Counted from the stretch's first letter, positions 1-12,199 are shown. The stretch: 64,000 nucleotides of DNA from Rhodamnia argentea (GCF_020921035.1 NC_063150.1:186001-250000); one strand, 5' to 3'. The notes: generated from the sequence alone by a model not told the origin. A program made the numbers and translations.

Positions 1-93
1 ATACAAAAAGGTTTATGACTAAATTGGCCCAAAGATTTAAGACTGAATTAATACAAATGCAGTAAGTTTAGGACTCTTTTGGTGCCTTTTCCC
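1..93. mobile_element. Right end of a Mutator-like MITE (cut by window edge)
   Basis: The first 93 bases carry the repeated 'gactaaattgg / ttaggactcttttgg' subterminal units and end in ccttttccc, like the right termini of the complete elements at 11308-12199 and 27322-28199. The left part lies outside the window, so the target duplication cannot be checked. Confidence 0.6.
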
Positions 94-1599
94 ATTATTT
101 TGTGAAGAAGATTTGAAGTATGAAAGTCAAGATGAATGATTTAAGAAGACAAGATCAAGTTACCCAAGTTTGAATTTGAATTAGAAAGGAAGCAATGTCG
201 TTAAATTTTCTTTCTAGTTTGAAACAAACTCGATCCAAGTTTTTTTTTTTTGGGCTTGGTTCTATTCTATCATATTCTACTATACAAGCCACACTGTGTG
301 TGCTATGTACCATGTGTAAGTTGCGAATCCTTGTTCCCTCTTTACACATCTCACCTCACTTCCCCCCGTAGGGGATTCAAACCCCCCACCTCCCTCTTCC
401 GGATCAAAGTTGGAAAACCCAATTTTGAAGAAATTATTTGAAATACTTTCCATGTTAGAGTTGGATTCCTAGTTTGAATCAACAAGTCACATTACAGCAT
501 ATGAAAACAGAATTATATTAGATGATTAAATGCTAGAGCAATCGTAAACTCTGTACTCACCATATTCATAGTGGATTCTTAGTGGCTAGCTCTCTCTCTA
601 CGGGGCAAGTACAGATACTTGATATGAACCACATAAATCTCTGGTGTCCTTACCTTTACTCATGGATTTCTCTGATAATTTCTTCTTTCGCATTATTTTT
701 GGATTGTAAGATCCCTTCGCTTTCGCATTGTTTCACAACATTCTTTTTCCAACTAGAAGTATAAGTAGTTCGAACATGATAATATGATGTTTAATCATCT
801 GTGCTCCTAATATCCAATTGTTCCGAGCCAAAAAATACGAATTTTTTTCCCGATTTCAACAAGTTCAGGCGAGGGTTAAAAAACTGTCAGCCAAGATTTT
901 CTGGCTCTTATGAAACTCTTAGTAGCGGCCTCTGGGGAAGCTTTTACGTCTTCTTTTCCTCTCACTAATTGCAGTTGGATAAGTTCGGCATTGGCATATG
1001 CAAAACGATACCATTCTATTGCCGCTTACCTAATGAATTTCAAATAATTTTGTTTTTCATTCCATGTCTAAATAAGAACACCTTTGAAGTTTGAACCTCT
1101 GCTTCAGACATCATCGCGGACGATAGTACATAAGCTTTGTATTCACAGTTTACTAAAATTAGAGCCGTATTGCAGTAAGTAAACTAAGTGACCGGACGAT
1201 ATAAAGCATAAGCTTCTTACATTTGCGATGGTGGAAGATAGATAATCACCTGCTCCGAAACGAGAACATCTTCGGCTTATCTGGTGATAAGGCTTCGATG
1301 TCTTGCGCCACCTTTGTGAATAGGCTCCCACGTTTCTCAACTCAACTAACAGCAGTTCAACTTTCAGAAAATTAACAATTCTGGTACCTAATCCTGCAGT
1401 CTTTCAGCTGAACTTGAGCTCCAATGCTGTATTCACACTGAGTATTAAGCTCGTCACATCGGTCAAGCAGGAAACGCAGTCCGGGTAGCTGAGTGCCCCC
1501 AAGGAGAATACGTGTTCCTATCTGGTGATATTTTTTTTTAGATGCACATCCCCATGACATCTTCATGATAAATACATACTTTTGTTATCTCTTATGAAA
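94..1599. other. Intergenic DNA, no gene supported
   Basis: No splice-consistent coding sequence is seen. A T-run at 240-251 and a pol-III B-box-like gtttgaatcc on the minus strand near 368-378 could be a SINE remnant. A minus-strand open stretch at 1372-1566 reads like protein (LPGLRFLLDRCDELN), but I do not recognise it and it has no start context. Confidence 0.4.
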
Positions 1600-2810
1600 T
1601 CCTTTTTGAGCTTACACTTCTTTATCAAATTTATTCCAATATCCACTTTTGTTGATAAATTTTGTCATCATAAAAAAAGGAGAGATTATTAAGAAAACAT
1701 TCCCTCTGAATATTTTGATTCTGACAAAACTATCCATGTTCGGATAGAATCCGTATAATGTTTTGTTGCAGAATGAACAAGTGACCAGAAGCTTATATTG
1801 ATCTAACTCTGACATTTTGGCTCAAGTAGAAGTAGTCATATATTTGCTTTGAGAAGTAGTTCGGATGGTGTATGTAATTGCCTCTAAAGGTCACTTCCGT
1901 CTAAAGCTTTACATGACTTATCAGGATGACTTTATTAAGGCTCAATGTCACTGTTCTAAAGTTTGTTTAGATTCAGATAGTCTCTACTTTTGAATACTAC
2001 TTATGAATAACGTTCTAACTCTACAACTTCTTAAAGACAGATTCTCAAGACCCACTTTTAGCAGATTTCCGATGATGATGGTATTTTTATTGAAGTTTGC
2101 AATATTTGATTGACAAGATATTTCTTCAATTGAATCAAAAGAGTATTTATGATTAGATATTACCTTCCGGTATTAAGTTTTGTGGATTATTTGAATTAAC
2201 TCTACTTTTGGAAACTAACGATTTAATTGTATGGGCGACTGAATCTGAAGAGTTCAAACTCTACTTCAACGGCTACCATATCTTCTTAAGATACAGTCTC
2301 GTTTAATCACGATTGATGATGTCCAATCAATGATTGAAGAGCGATTCTTTGAAAATCTGTCCAACGTCTAGTTTGGAAGCAAATGAGTATAAAAGAAGAG
2401 CCATGGTGACTAGTAGGGGGAGTCAATGAACATGTAATTCAAAAGTGCTTGAGTTGTTCAGATTCATCTACTTACTCAAAAAATTCTTGAGTTTTGTGTG
2501 AGGCATTGTAAGAGCGAGCGAGAGTATCATCTCTTGTAACCTCCATTGATTTATTCTAGTGGAATCCAACCAATCGGCTATCATCGTGGGAGAGTGGACG
2601 TAGGCCTAACAAGCCGAACCATTATAAACTCAGCGTGCAATCTCTCTTTCTCTGAACTCTTGATATTTTGTTAGATCACATGCACGTTGTTTCACTGTTC
2701 TCATTTTGATTGGACTTGAAACTGTTTAATTCCGCGTTAAGTTTCATTTTGGTTCAGAAGCACCCATTCAACCACCCCCCCCTTTTGGTGCTATTGCTTG
2801 ATACAACACA
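1600..2810 (+). mobile_element. Ty1/copia-type LTR remnant
   Basis: The stretch shows typical copia LTR landmarks: a 'gtatgggcgactgaatc' unit near 2230, the 'gagcgagagtatcatctcttg' type segment near 2517-2537, 'gagtggacgtagg' at 2590-2602, and a C-rich end near 2775 (attcaaccacccccc). The same landmarks recur in inverted orientation at 18840-19720, and part of them at 30480-30900. The boundaries are not defined, and no target duplication was found. Confidence 0.5.
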
Positions 2811-3122
2811 AGGGAAGGGCAGGGAAGAGCGAGAGCAAGAACACAGGCTAAGCATAAGCAATTCTGTGAGCTAAGCTGTGCATCGGCTGTTCTGGATTCA
2901 GCATCGGCAAAGATTTAAAGGACCATCATCCACTTTTTCATTACTAATTTTTCTTGATGAAAAGATAGGTTGTGGCTGCTGCCACTCTACTCACAGTTGG
3001 ATAGAAATAAATGAATACCTAACTCTGATGTCTTTCACAAGGTACAGCAATTCATGAAGCAAAGTTTTTATTTGATTATTTCAAGCTTTTAAGCTTCATT
3101 TTAATGTTTCTGATCCCTGCAG

Positions 3123-3197
3123 TCAGTGTCAAGAGTGCGTGAAGAGCTTTTGCAGCTTATAGATGAGGAGGTGCGATCTCACCCTGCATCAAAATGA
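3123..3197 (+). pseudogene. Exon-like 3' coding fragment, product unrecognised
   Basis: After a good pyrimidine-rich acceptor (gatccctgcag, ending at 3122), an open stretch of 24 codons reads SVSRVREELLQLIDEEVRSH and ends at TGA 3195-3197. It looks like the last exon of a real gene, but no matching upstream exons are visible. The sequence 5' of it is repeat-derived, so it may be a remnant cut off by the LTR at 1600-2810. The family is unknown to me. Confidence 0.25.
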
Positions 3198-4110
3198 CTA
3201 GTGGATTCAACTGATTGATTTGGTAGCATTGTAAGTTGATTTTAGCACACAGCATGCTCATACATCGCATGACGCTCATCTCGAATAGCATTTCCACAGA
3301 GATTAGCACACTTTCCATGGCTGGATAATATTATGTTCTCTGGTAAATGCTTCCGTTCTTACAATGTCATGTTTGGACTTTGGATGCTTCGAGAGTAAAC
3401 TGTAGAACAGACCATGAAAGAGGGAGCAGATGGCGAGAAAGAGGCCATGAAGGCAAAGAATTCTGCAAAATAGGAATGTGATTGCACCAATGGTGGAGCT
3501 GAAAAAGATGTGGCTTCCTCCATGTAGTAGTCCAACGAATCGAAGCAAATCTGCATGAAGTGGCAATCTCAGAAGTTTATCAGTAAGGGCATTTCCTTTT
3601 TTTGTTTCTTATGCAATTAGCTATAAAGTGATTCGAATGAGAGAGTGAGCGGCTGCTGCTGTATACCTGAAAGAAAAACTGGGGAAGGAGGGCATACGAG
3701 AACTTGTCAGCAATTCGTTCTAAAGACAAAAGTTAGTAACTGAAACCGAGACCATATCGCTGTATTTATGCGATTTGAAGAGTTTGTTGCAGCTAGATTA
3801 AAGTAACTTTAAGAGGGTCAAATGTTGGTAGGTATAATTTTAGTGTGCTAGTGTATTGCCGAAGATGCCATTTCTTATTTCTGGTGTGTGCTTTGCCTGT
3901 GAATAATGTGATCTCTGTGGTTTGTGCCTATCGTGGATGGTCCAAGAGTCGCCAAATCCTTGAAAGCAAATAAAATTTGCTGGTGCCATTTGGGCAGATG
4001 GGAAAACATCTGCTGCAAGACGTTGTAAGAAAGGGAAGTCAGTCGGAAGATGCAAGACTGTGAACTTTTCTGGGTTGTCTCATCAGTGATTCTAGTTTCC
4101 ATTTGAAGCA
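3198..4110. other. 3' flank of UGT-1, no gene supported
   Basis: About 900 bases lie between the exon-like fragment and the UGT-1 stop. A hydrophobic minus-strand open frame at 3303-3566 overlaps a second open frame and has no recognisable domain. The part next to 4111 is presumably the UGT-1 3' UTR. Confidence 0.4.
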
Positions 4111-7100
4111 CTACTGCTTGTACATGTCAACTATGCTGTTCGCGAAATCTCTGATGTTGTTATCAGAGCTCCCGCCTTCTTCCATGGCGATTCTCGCCCT
4201 CTCTCTCCACTTCAACGAATTTTCTTTGATCTCTTTCCCCCTCTCTCCTCCCATGACCTGGTTTACGCAGCTTTCGATTTCTTCTCCGGTCACAATCCCT
4301 TTCTCGTTCGCACTAACCCTGACACCGACCTTCCACACCTCCGCGATGAACGCCGCGTTTGTTGGTTGGTCGGTCCACTGAGGCATCACCACCATCGGGA
4401 CGCCCAAGCTCAACCCTTCCATAGTCGAGTTCCATCCACAGTGAGTCATGAAGCAACCGACCGAGCCGTGGCTCAGCACTTGGAGCTGATTGCACCACTT
4501 CACCACCAAACCCTTATCACCTAGTAACTCCAGTTCTTGCATGAAATTGCATGGGAGCTTCTTCTCTTCAGACTCTCTCACCACCCACAGGAAGTTGCTC
4601 TTCATTCTCTTGAGTCCGATTGCTATTTCCTCCATTTGCTCTTCTCCAAGGGAAGCCAAGCTTCCGAATGCTACGTAGACGACTGAGTCGGCGTCCTTCG
4701 AGTCGAGCCACTCGATGCATGTGTCGGCATCGTCGGGTTTGAAGAGGCTGAGTCCAAAATCTTTGTCGTGTTCGATTCTCTGGTCCAAGTACATTGATGG
4801 GATCGTTGGTCCTATCGTGAGCGCTGGGCATTGGCTCCCCATCCACTGTACCACCTGCACATTTCAGGAGACTTAGATGCAATGCAATAAATCCATCGCC
4901 TGCACTTGCAAGAATGAATTAAATTCCTATCGTTCAATCCACCCTTCTTACAAGAATTTATCACTCCTGTCACGATCGTAGTTCCAAACCTCTGACGAGT
5001 GTCTATAAACCTACTTTGTAAAAGGGAAAATCACAGTTCGAATCCCCACAATTTGAATTTCTATTTAATGTTGGGTATAATTATTGCAATTGTATCAATT
5101 CTTGTCTAAATATTTTTTTTTGCCAATTCAATCCTAAACATTTTACATTTAGCCAGCCGGCGTTGATGTGGACTTTTTTCAATAATATTTAATAATATTT
5201 TGAATTTTTTATGATTCTTTTCACTCTCCTTTTTTCTATTAGTTTTTCCTTTCCCCAGCACTTAGGACTGGCGAGTGTCGCCGGCAACACTCGCCCAGAC
5301 TTGACAAGGATCAACAACCCTACCAACTCTTGCTAGCCCTAAGTGTGGGAAAAAAAATCATAAAAAATCAAATAATTATTTAAAAAAGTTTATGTCGGTG
5401 CCAGCCGACCAAATGGGCTAAATTGACATAAATGCAAAAAGTTTGAGACTAAATTAAAATTAATATTTGGGACTACATTAGCATAATTGCAATAGGTTTG
5501 AGACTTTTTTGGTAATTTTTCCTTTAATGTGTCTCAGTCAAAACAAGTCCTTGAACTATTGCCAGTTGTGCAATCTATTTCGTAAAAATTCAACCGCTCA
5601 ACCTAGTCCCTCAACTTTCCACAACAAAGTCAAACAAGTTCTTTCATACTATCCATAAGTTTTTATGATTACAATATTGTCCAGATCTTACAATATCTTT
5701 TCATTTCCATCAATCTCTTAAATAAATAAATAAATAAATTCTAACTTTTTATTAGCTTTTTATACCTTTTTGGTCATTATGAATACTGCAATAGTTCCAT
5801 ATAGCAAAAGTATAACCACAATAGAGTTGTATCAGGTTGATAATCCTACTATTTTAAGTCTTAAATGTCTCCATCAGAATAGTTAAAAAAAAATTAATTT
5901 ATCTATAGATACTTGTACCTATATATTAATTTAAATGTTGTTCCTAATTTTTTATATTGATCCAAATTATCAAGCTTTTTCGTTTCGCGTTTTCTTTTAG
6001 TTAAATCTGTGTGTTTTCCATTTTCCCGTCCAACCACTTCACTATGTACACACTTTTTTTTTTTTTGGTCGAAACTATCCACACATTTATTGAACATATA
6101 TATGATGCGATAACTCCAACCCACAAGTGCAAGAATCAGTTTGTCCCATCATTCTATCTACCATTCTTAGAGGAATTCTTCATCTCTCCTGTCTCAATCC
6201 TCCTACAAGTCTACATCAAGTGTCTACCGCACTACTTTGTAAAATGCTTTTTCTTTCTCTTGGAGAAGATAATTGTGTAGTCTTGGTGAAGTTTAACCAT
6301 GTATCAAGAAATAATGGGATCCACACCGAGACCAGCTCTCATAAACTTTTTTGGACTGTAATTGGATTTATCTATCAAATAATCTACGGAATGAACGTCG
6401 CCTACTGTTCTTTCACATGCGGGAATTTTAATGGGGGTGGAACTAACCTCGAGCTCGAGCTCGGTGAAGCTATTAAACAAGAGCCACTTAGCTCTCGTCA
6501 CGTTGGAGAACTGGCCCAACACGAGTTTCAGTAGCGCAGGATATGCATCAACGTCGGCCACGAACGAAGGAAGATCGTTCAACCTCAAATTTGACAGGAC
6601 CGGAGGAACAGAAACATGCCCTTGTCCTTGTGAATATGCTAGAGGAAGCTTTACCGTTCCTTGACGATGAACATGGTGGTAAACGGCGCTAACCGTGCAA
6701 GACTGAGTGAAGAACGAAGCTCCGTGCATGCCGTGTTGTATCGCCAAGTCAAGAACCCAAGGCACGATTGAGTCGTACACAAGAACTTTTGCTGGATTAT
6801 CTTGAGAAGATTGATGTTGCTCTATGAAATTGGTCAGGCTCTTTGTGACCGATACTCTGAAAAGTTCGAAGTAGACATCCAGGCTCAGCTCGTTGGTGTC
6901 CACACCCTCGAACCCGTCGGATATGTGCTCGATCTTGATTGAGCTCGTCTCGTCGTTCGTCGAATGGAGGGACTTGGTAGGTTCGGAGATGGGGATTATG
7001 AAGGCAACGTTGAGACCCTTCGAGGCTAAGCGTTTCGAGAACTCGAGCATTGGGTTAATGTGACCTTGTGCTGGGAAAGTGAGAACAAGAACATGGATCC

Positions 7101-7122
7101 TCTCATTTTTCTGTTGCTCCAT
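4111..7122 (-). CDS. UGT-1: UDP-glycosyltransferase, UGT74 family
   Basis: Family-1 glycosyltransferase (GT1, group L) that should move glucose from UDP-glucose to a small acid, phenol or terpenoid in the cytosol. Exon 1 is 6448..7122 and exon 2 is 4111..4854, joined phase 0 (GAG|gttagt ... tgtgcag|GTG), giving 472 aa. The ATG at 7122 is chosen because the open frame upstream of it has only a TTG. His21 in AQGHINP is the expected catalytic base and Asp117 (LVYDS) its partner. The PSPG box spans residues 345-388, starts WCNQLQ, contains HCGWNS and ends in Gln, which fits a UDP-glucose preference. There is no signal peptide or membrane segment, as usual for UGTs. The 1593-bp intron is the longest of the array because it holds a MITE. 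It is the most diverged of the five similar copies and lacks the CACGTG motif of the others. The acceptor substrate cannot be read from sequence. Confidence 0.93.
5073..5522. mobile_element. Mutator-like MITE inside the UGT-1 intron
   Basis: The element has inverted ends built of 'caattcaatcctaaac' type units on the left and 'ttgagactaaatt' units on the right, around a GC-richer core (gactggcgagtgtcgccgg). Flanks are tttaatgtt on the left (5064-5072) and tttaatgtg on the right (5523-5531), a near-perfect 9-bp duplication. It lies wholly within the intron. Confidence 0.75.
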
Positions 7123-7203
7123 TTCTCTGTCGGGCTTCAACTCTTTCGGAAGCAGATGGAACGCGAGTGAGAGGTTGATGCTCGTATCGTGAAGCGTTCA
7201 TGG

Positions 7204-7268
7204 AATATATAGAACCACACATTGCGCACAAACATTAACCTGCTGAATCGTTTGAATGGTAGTTATAC
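7204..7268 (-). promoter_or_regulatory. UGT-1 proximal promoter
   Basis: A TATA-like ctatatatt (minus strand, 7204-7212) lies about 85 bp upstream of the ATG. A 'gaatggtagtt' motif at 7254-7264 is shared with the UGT-2, UGT-4 and UGT-5 upstream regions. No CACGTG is present here, unlike the other copies. Confidence 0.45.
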
Positions 7269-7344
7269 GGATTGGATGAGTATTCATTACTCAAACCCAC
7301 CTAGTGCTTCCATTTAATTTGAATCACTCGTCATATTACTGTCC

Positions 7345-7787
7345 CCCCGGACCTTGCCGGCTTCGCATAGATCAGGATGAGGTAGCCTCGCCATAGCCTC
7401 ATCCACAGCTAGAGAGACCGTGGCCACCTTTGCCCTCAGCCAACCATCCTCACCCAGTACAATGACGAGTTCAGGCCTCGCGAACTAGCTTCGAGTTAAG
7501 GCGCGACCACAAGGAGGCCGCGTTAGCCCAAATCTAGGTGAGGCCAACCTCGACACTGGCTAGCATGCTCCGATGACCCTCACCGGTCAATGAAAGAAAA
7601 AAATAAAAAGAAAGAGAAAAAAAATAAAAAGAAAAAAAATATTAAGAAATTGTCCACGTTAGCACCGTCCCGTCAAATTGACCGAATTGGCAAAAGCGCA
7701 AAATGTTTAGGACTCAATTGACAAAAAAAAAAATTGGGATTGAATAGACAAATTGCAATAGGTTCATAACTATTTTGGTAATTTTCC
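7345..7787. mobile_element. Truncated Mutator-like MITE
   Basis: A GC-rich core (7345-7580) is followed by the family's right arm, with tttaggactcaattgac units and the terminal ggtaattttcc at 7777-7787. The left arm with 'cagtcctaaac' units is missing, so the copy is truncated. Confidence 0.6.
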
Positions 7788-9340
7788 TTATATGGTTACG
7801 ATCGCGGGAATTCATCACCTTTATAAAGTGTACCTATTTAGACCTAATTTCATTGAAAGGGCAAGACAAGTTAGCCCTGAGCCAATTTGATATACTTAAT
7901 ATTCTAGCAAACCACGAAATTATCGGGACATCGGATTCTCAATTCGTTCATGCAACCTCACGCGCGAGTCTTGCCACATGTGGTCAAGCCATCAGTTTGG
8001 ACAAAATGCCCCAGACAAGCTTTTAGTGTCGAACGAATCATTCAAATAAAGCAAGTGAAATAGCGAAAGGTCTCGACCAAACAAATAAAAGATAAACAGC
8101 GAAAGGATAATACTTCATTTTTTTTTTCCAATGACGAAGAAACGTGAAACGTAATCATTCTTGCAATTCACATGCCTTATCCACCGCCATATAAGTTAAG
8201 CATACAGCTCTTTCATCCTTTATCAGGTAGGGTTTTCCATAATTTTGGCCGAACAATGTGCGGCTATGAAGTCGTCTAAAGAGGCGTCATCCGAGGTACT
8301 TGCCAATTTACAGATTGTCTGTTGCTTAAATCCGGAAACTGCATTCCGGGTAACTTAGGGAAAAAAAAGAAAATAAAAACTAGACGCCTGCTTGTATAGT
8401 CGTAGTTTCACCAAATAGTAACATTATTCAACACTCCAATGAAAACGGAAGGATCTATACTATACTAGACAATAATTCAAATCAGATTGAGGGTTTCGCG
8501 CTTAATAATTAGAGGGCGTCGGTCCAAATTCCGCCAACTGCACACAAAGTGTTCCGGGTCAATATCATATGGACAAATCAAAAGATTTAGATCTAGCAAG
8601 TTGACTAAACATGCAGGATGTTCCTCCAAGTAGGACCTAACGAATAGAGACCATAAATTCGAGAAGGAGATGGGGCACAACAAAAGAAACACGAGCTGGC
8701 AACGCCAGCTGCAAAATTGACGTCACTGCTTATCGAAGCAAAAGGGGAAGTTTCCTGGAAATCAAAAGAGAGAAGCTGCGAATCTTCCCACGTCATGCAC
8801 TGTTGTCACAATTTATATCTTTGGTTTTTGTCTGTAAGTGTCACGCTTGATTTCACTCCGGAACAAAAGCGCAGCACCATAGCTGTATAGGATGGTCCAA
8901 ACGTGCGGTGATAGCTGATAACTACGTACCTTGGCCGTGTTTTCTTTGTCAATCTTAGAAGCCCACAAGAATAGTAATAGTAATAAAAAAGAACAAGCAA
9001 ACAAACAAACAAGTCAATCTCAAAGTAGTCAAGTTGGATTTTGTTTGCAACTCGGTAGTCTAAGGTTAAGGATGGAGACGGCAGGAATAGGGTAAAAAAA
9101 GGTGATTTTGTTCTTAGTGCCGGTGAGAAATAGAAATATTCCAATCTGCGATGCATCTAGAAATAGTTAGCAACTAATAAACTATGTCAGTCGCACGCCA
9201 AGTGAATTCGAGCTCACCTAATGATTAGTCTAAGGGACATGACCGTGTACGTTGACTAAGGAATTTGTTTTTCACAAGTTGCATGTCTCCGTAATTGATG
9301 CGTATCTTATTTCTTTTGCATATGATTAAGTGAATATGCA
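7788..9340. other. Intergenic DNA between UGT-1 and UGT-2
   Basis: No gene, RNA or clear repeat boundary is recognised in about 1.5 kb. Open frames at 8477-9156 overlap one another in several frames and show no family features. The end nearest 9340 is the presumed UGT-2 3' UTR. Confidence 0.4.
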
Positions 9341-11062
9341 TCATGTGCACAAATTAGCCATGTTTATCACAAATTCTTGGATGCCCATATCGGAACTACC
9401 TCCTTCATCTACTGCTTCTCTAGCCATCTCTTTCCACCTCAGCGAGTTCTTCCTGATCTCTTCCCCCCTCTCTCCTTCCATGATATCGTTCACGCAACTT
9501 GCGATATCTTCTCCGGCCACGACCCTGTGCTCGTTAGCCCTAACCCTAAGGCCGACCTTCCACACCTCAACGATGAACGTGGCATTGGTCGGCTGGTCTG
9601 TCCACTGAGGCATCGCCACCATGGGAACACCCAAGCTCAGCGCTTCGAGCGTCGAGTTCCAGCCGCAGTGGGTCATGAAGCAACCGACTGAGCCGTGGCT
9701 CAGCACTTGGAGTTGATTGCACCACTTCACCACCAAGCCCTTATCATCGATCCCCACTTCTTGCAGGAAATCGCAAGGGAGCTTCTTCTCCTCCGATTCT
9801 CTCACCACCCATAGAAAGTTGCTCTTCATTCTCTTGAGTCCGTTGGCTAATTCTCCCATTTGATCTTCTCCGAGAGAGGCCAAGCTTCCGAATGATACGT
9901 AAAGAACGGATTTTGGCGGCTTCGAGTCCAACCATTTGAGGCAAGCTTCTGCTTCGGGTTCGAAGAGGCTGAGTCCGTAATCTTTGTCATCTTCGAGTCT
10001 CTTGTCCAAGTAAACAGACGGGATCGTTGGTCCTATGATCATAATCGACCATTGATTCCGCATCCATTTCACGATCTGCTTTCAGTAAACAAAGGCGTAT
10101 GCAATTTATCACTCTAGATATTGCTCTTCTGTAAATTGTTTCATTTTCATTGAACTTGCATCTCATGTGTTCTAGATTTCTCTTTTCCCCACTTGGTTTA
10201 AAAGTAATTCTTGAAAAGATAAAAATCCTCTCACAAAGTGATACGATGATACTTGTAGCAGGTGTTGATACGATCCACTTATCTAGATAATCACTCGTAA
10301 TCGAACACACAATTTAGTGAATCAGACGAGATATCCCTAGCACTACTCTGTTCTTTAAGTGAGTTTGGGCCGTATATGATTCGTCGATTCTGTAATACTT
10401 ACCTCCTCCTCGAGCTCAGCAAAAGAATTGAACAAGAGCCACTTGGCTCTCCGAAAATTGGAGAATTGGCTGAGAGCGATCATGAGCACGGCGGAATACG
10501 AATTGAGATCAACAACAAGCGAAGGAAAATCGTCCGGCCCTAAAACCGACATCACTGGAGGATCAGAGAGAACATGGTCTTGTCCGTGGGCAGCTTCCAA
10601 TGGGAGCTTGACCGTTCCTTGGTGAATCAGGTAATAAATACAACCAACGACGCACGACTGCGTGAAGAACGGAGCTCCATGCATGCCGTGTTGTATTGCT
10701 ATGTCCAAAGCCCAAAACACGAAGGAATCGTAGACAAGTACTTTCGCGGGCTTCTCTTCGCGAGACTGATGTTTCTGGATAAAATCAGTCAAGCTCTGCA
10801 CGACCGAGACTCGAAAGTGTGCGACAGAGTCGTCGAAGCTTAGTTTCTCCCTTTCGACGTCATCGGATCCATCAGGAATGTACACCACATCGATGGAGCT
10901 TGAATTCACCAAATTGAGTGACTTCTTGGCGGAGATGGGGATTATGAATGTGACTTTGAGACCCTTTGAAGCTAAGCGCCTGGAAAATTGGAGCATCGGG
11001 TTAATGTGGCTTTGTACTGCATACGATAAGACTAGCACGTGAATGCCATGCGGCCTGCACAT
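9341..11062 (-). CDS. UGT-2: UDP-glycosyltransferase, UGT74 family
   Basis: Predicted UDP-glucose-dependent cytosolic GT1 enzyme of 464 aa. Exon 1 is 10403..11062 and exon 2 is 9341..10075, separated by a 327-bp phase-0 intron (GAG|gtaagt ... agcag|ATC). The ATG at 11062 is the only ATG near the conserved IHVLVLS start; the longer open frame begins with GTG. Catalytic His19 and Asp112 (VLVYDS) are present. The PSPG box is at 338-381, with WCNQLQ, HCGWNS and terminal Gln. The glycine before the catalytic His, nearly constant in this family (QGHINP), is Ser18 here (QSHINP, codon AGC). The effect is unknown. Otherwise the gene is intact with good splice sites. It is closest to UGT-3, UGT-4 and UGT-5. 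Confidence 0.93.
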
Positions 11063-11158
11063 TTTTTTTTCTTTTCTGTGTATCTCTCCAACCCTGTCTC
11101 TCTTTTGAATGAAATGCTCATGGGCGATTATGATCACTCTACGAGTCTACATGGCTCA

Positions 11159-11268
11159 TATTTATACACATTAATAAGCAACATGAAAGAGCTGCATATT
11201 TCCATAATCCATGGAATGGTAGTTGCTCGTACTCTCGTGCATTGGTGATGGGTACACATTAACACGTG
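11159..11268 (-). promoter_or_regulatory. UGT-2 proximal promoter: TATA box and CACGTG core
   Basis: On the minus strand TATAAATA (11159-11166) lies about 97 bp upstream of the ATG, and CACGTG (11263-11268) about 200 bp upstream. Between them is ccatggaatggtagttg (11209-11225), shared with UGT-4 and UGT-5. CACGTG is the core bound by plant bZIP and bHLH factors; a role here is inferred from its conservation among paralogues. Confidence 0.55.
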
Positions 11269-11307
11269 ATGTTTCAACTGTTTGTTGGATTCTGGCCCAT
11301 ACAAAAG

Positions 11308-12199
11308 GGGAAAATTACAAAAAAAAATAAAAAATAAAAAAACTTATTACAATTGTATCCATTTAATCCTAAACATTTTTCTTTATCAATTCAGTCTTAA
11401 ACTTTTTGAATTTGCATCAATTCAGTCCATCCAACTAATTTTGACCGATCAGCGCCGACGTGGCACTACTAGCACCGACGTGGATTTTTTCAAAAATAAT
11501 TTTTTAATAATATTTTGAATTTTTTTATATTATTTTATTTTTCGTCTCCACTTTGGGCAAGCGAGGGTCATGGGCTGAGGGCCAAGATGCCCTCGCTAGA
11601 TAGGAGAGGGTGCGCGGCCCTTTGCCCAACCAGGTGAGGGTGTCCCCGGCCCTAGACATGGCCATATGGGACCGTAAGCCCGGAACCGGCCCGTTGATCG
11701 GGTCCACAGTTCCAACCCGGAATCGGAACCGGCCATCAAGGGCCGGTTCCGATTTCTAAATTTTTGAAACCCGCCCGGAACCGCCGGTTCCAGGCTAATT
11801 CCAACCTGGCTTTAAAAATGAAAAAAAAAGGAGGAGGCTTGGGGGAAAAGAGCCATTGGGCCTAGGAATCGGCGGTTCCGAATCGGAACCGGAATCGGCC
11901 CGGAACCGCCAGTTCCGTGGAACCGGCCACGTCTACCCGACCCTAAGTCGAGGGAAAAAAAATTTTAAAAAAAAATAAAAGAAAATAAGAAAGAATAAAA
12001 ATATAAAAAATTCAAAAACTGGTTGAAATAATATTAAAAAAGTTTATGTCAACACCGACAGTGCTAAGCTAGCAAAAATTGGCCAATGAACTAAATTGGC
12101 ACAACTACAAAAGGTTTAGGGCTGAATTAACAAAGAAAAATTAGAACTGAATTGATGTAATTTCAATATATTTAAGACTTTTTTTTGGTAATTCTCCCA
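11308..12199. mobile_element. Mutator-like MITE with perfect 9-bp target duplication
   Basis: The ends are gggaaaatta (left) and gtaattctccc (right), with long inverted arms made of 'cagtcttaaac / tttagggctgaatt' units and a GC-rich core. Both flanks read atacaaaag (11299-11307 and 12200-12208). Length is 892 bp with no coding capacity. A 9-bp duplication is the hallmark of Mutator-type insertion. Confidence 0.85.

Noticed and set aside
1372..1566. Protein-like minus-strand frame ending LKDCRIRYQNC
   Set aside because: I cannot assign it to a family, and it has no partner exon or conserved motif. Left as unexplained.
3303..3566. Hydrophobic minus-strand frame of 87 codons
   Set aside because: A second open frame overlaps it for most of its length. 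It has no clear ATG context, family or neighbouring exons.
4103..4381. Plus-strand open frame repeated at the same place in all UGT copies (also 9330-9608, 16338-16715, 22375-22710, 34060-34344, 45932-46228)
   Set aside because: It is the antisense of the conserved exon 2. Its conservation follows from the UGT protein, and the starts and ends differ between copies.
9536..9549. Telomere-like ccctaaccctaagg
   Set aside because: It lies in UGT-2 exon 2 and encodes conserved residues (LRVRANE). It is not an interstitial telomere repeat.
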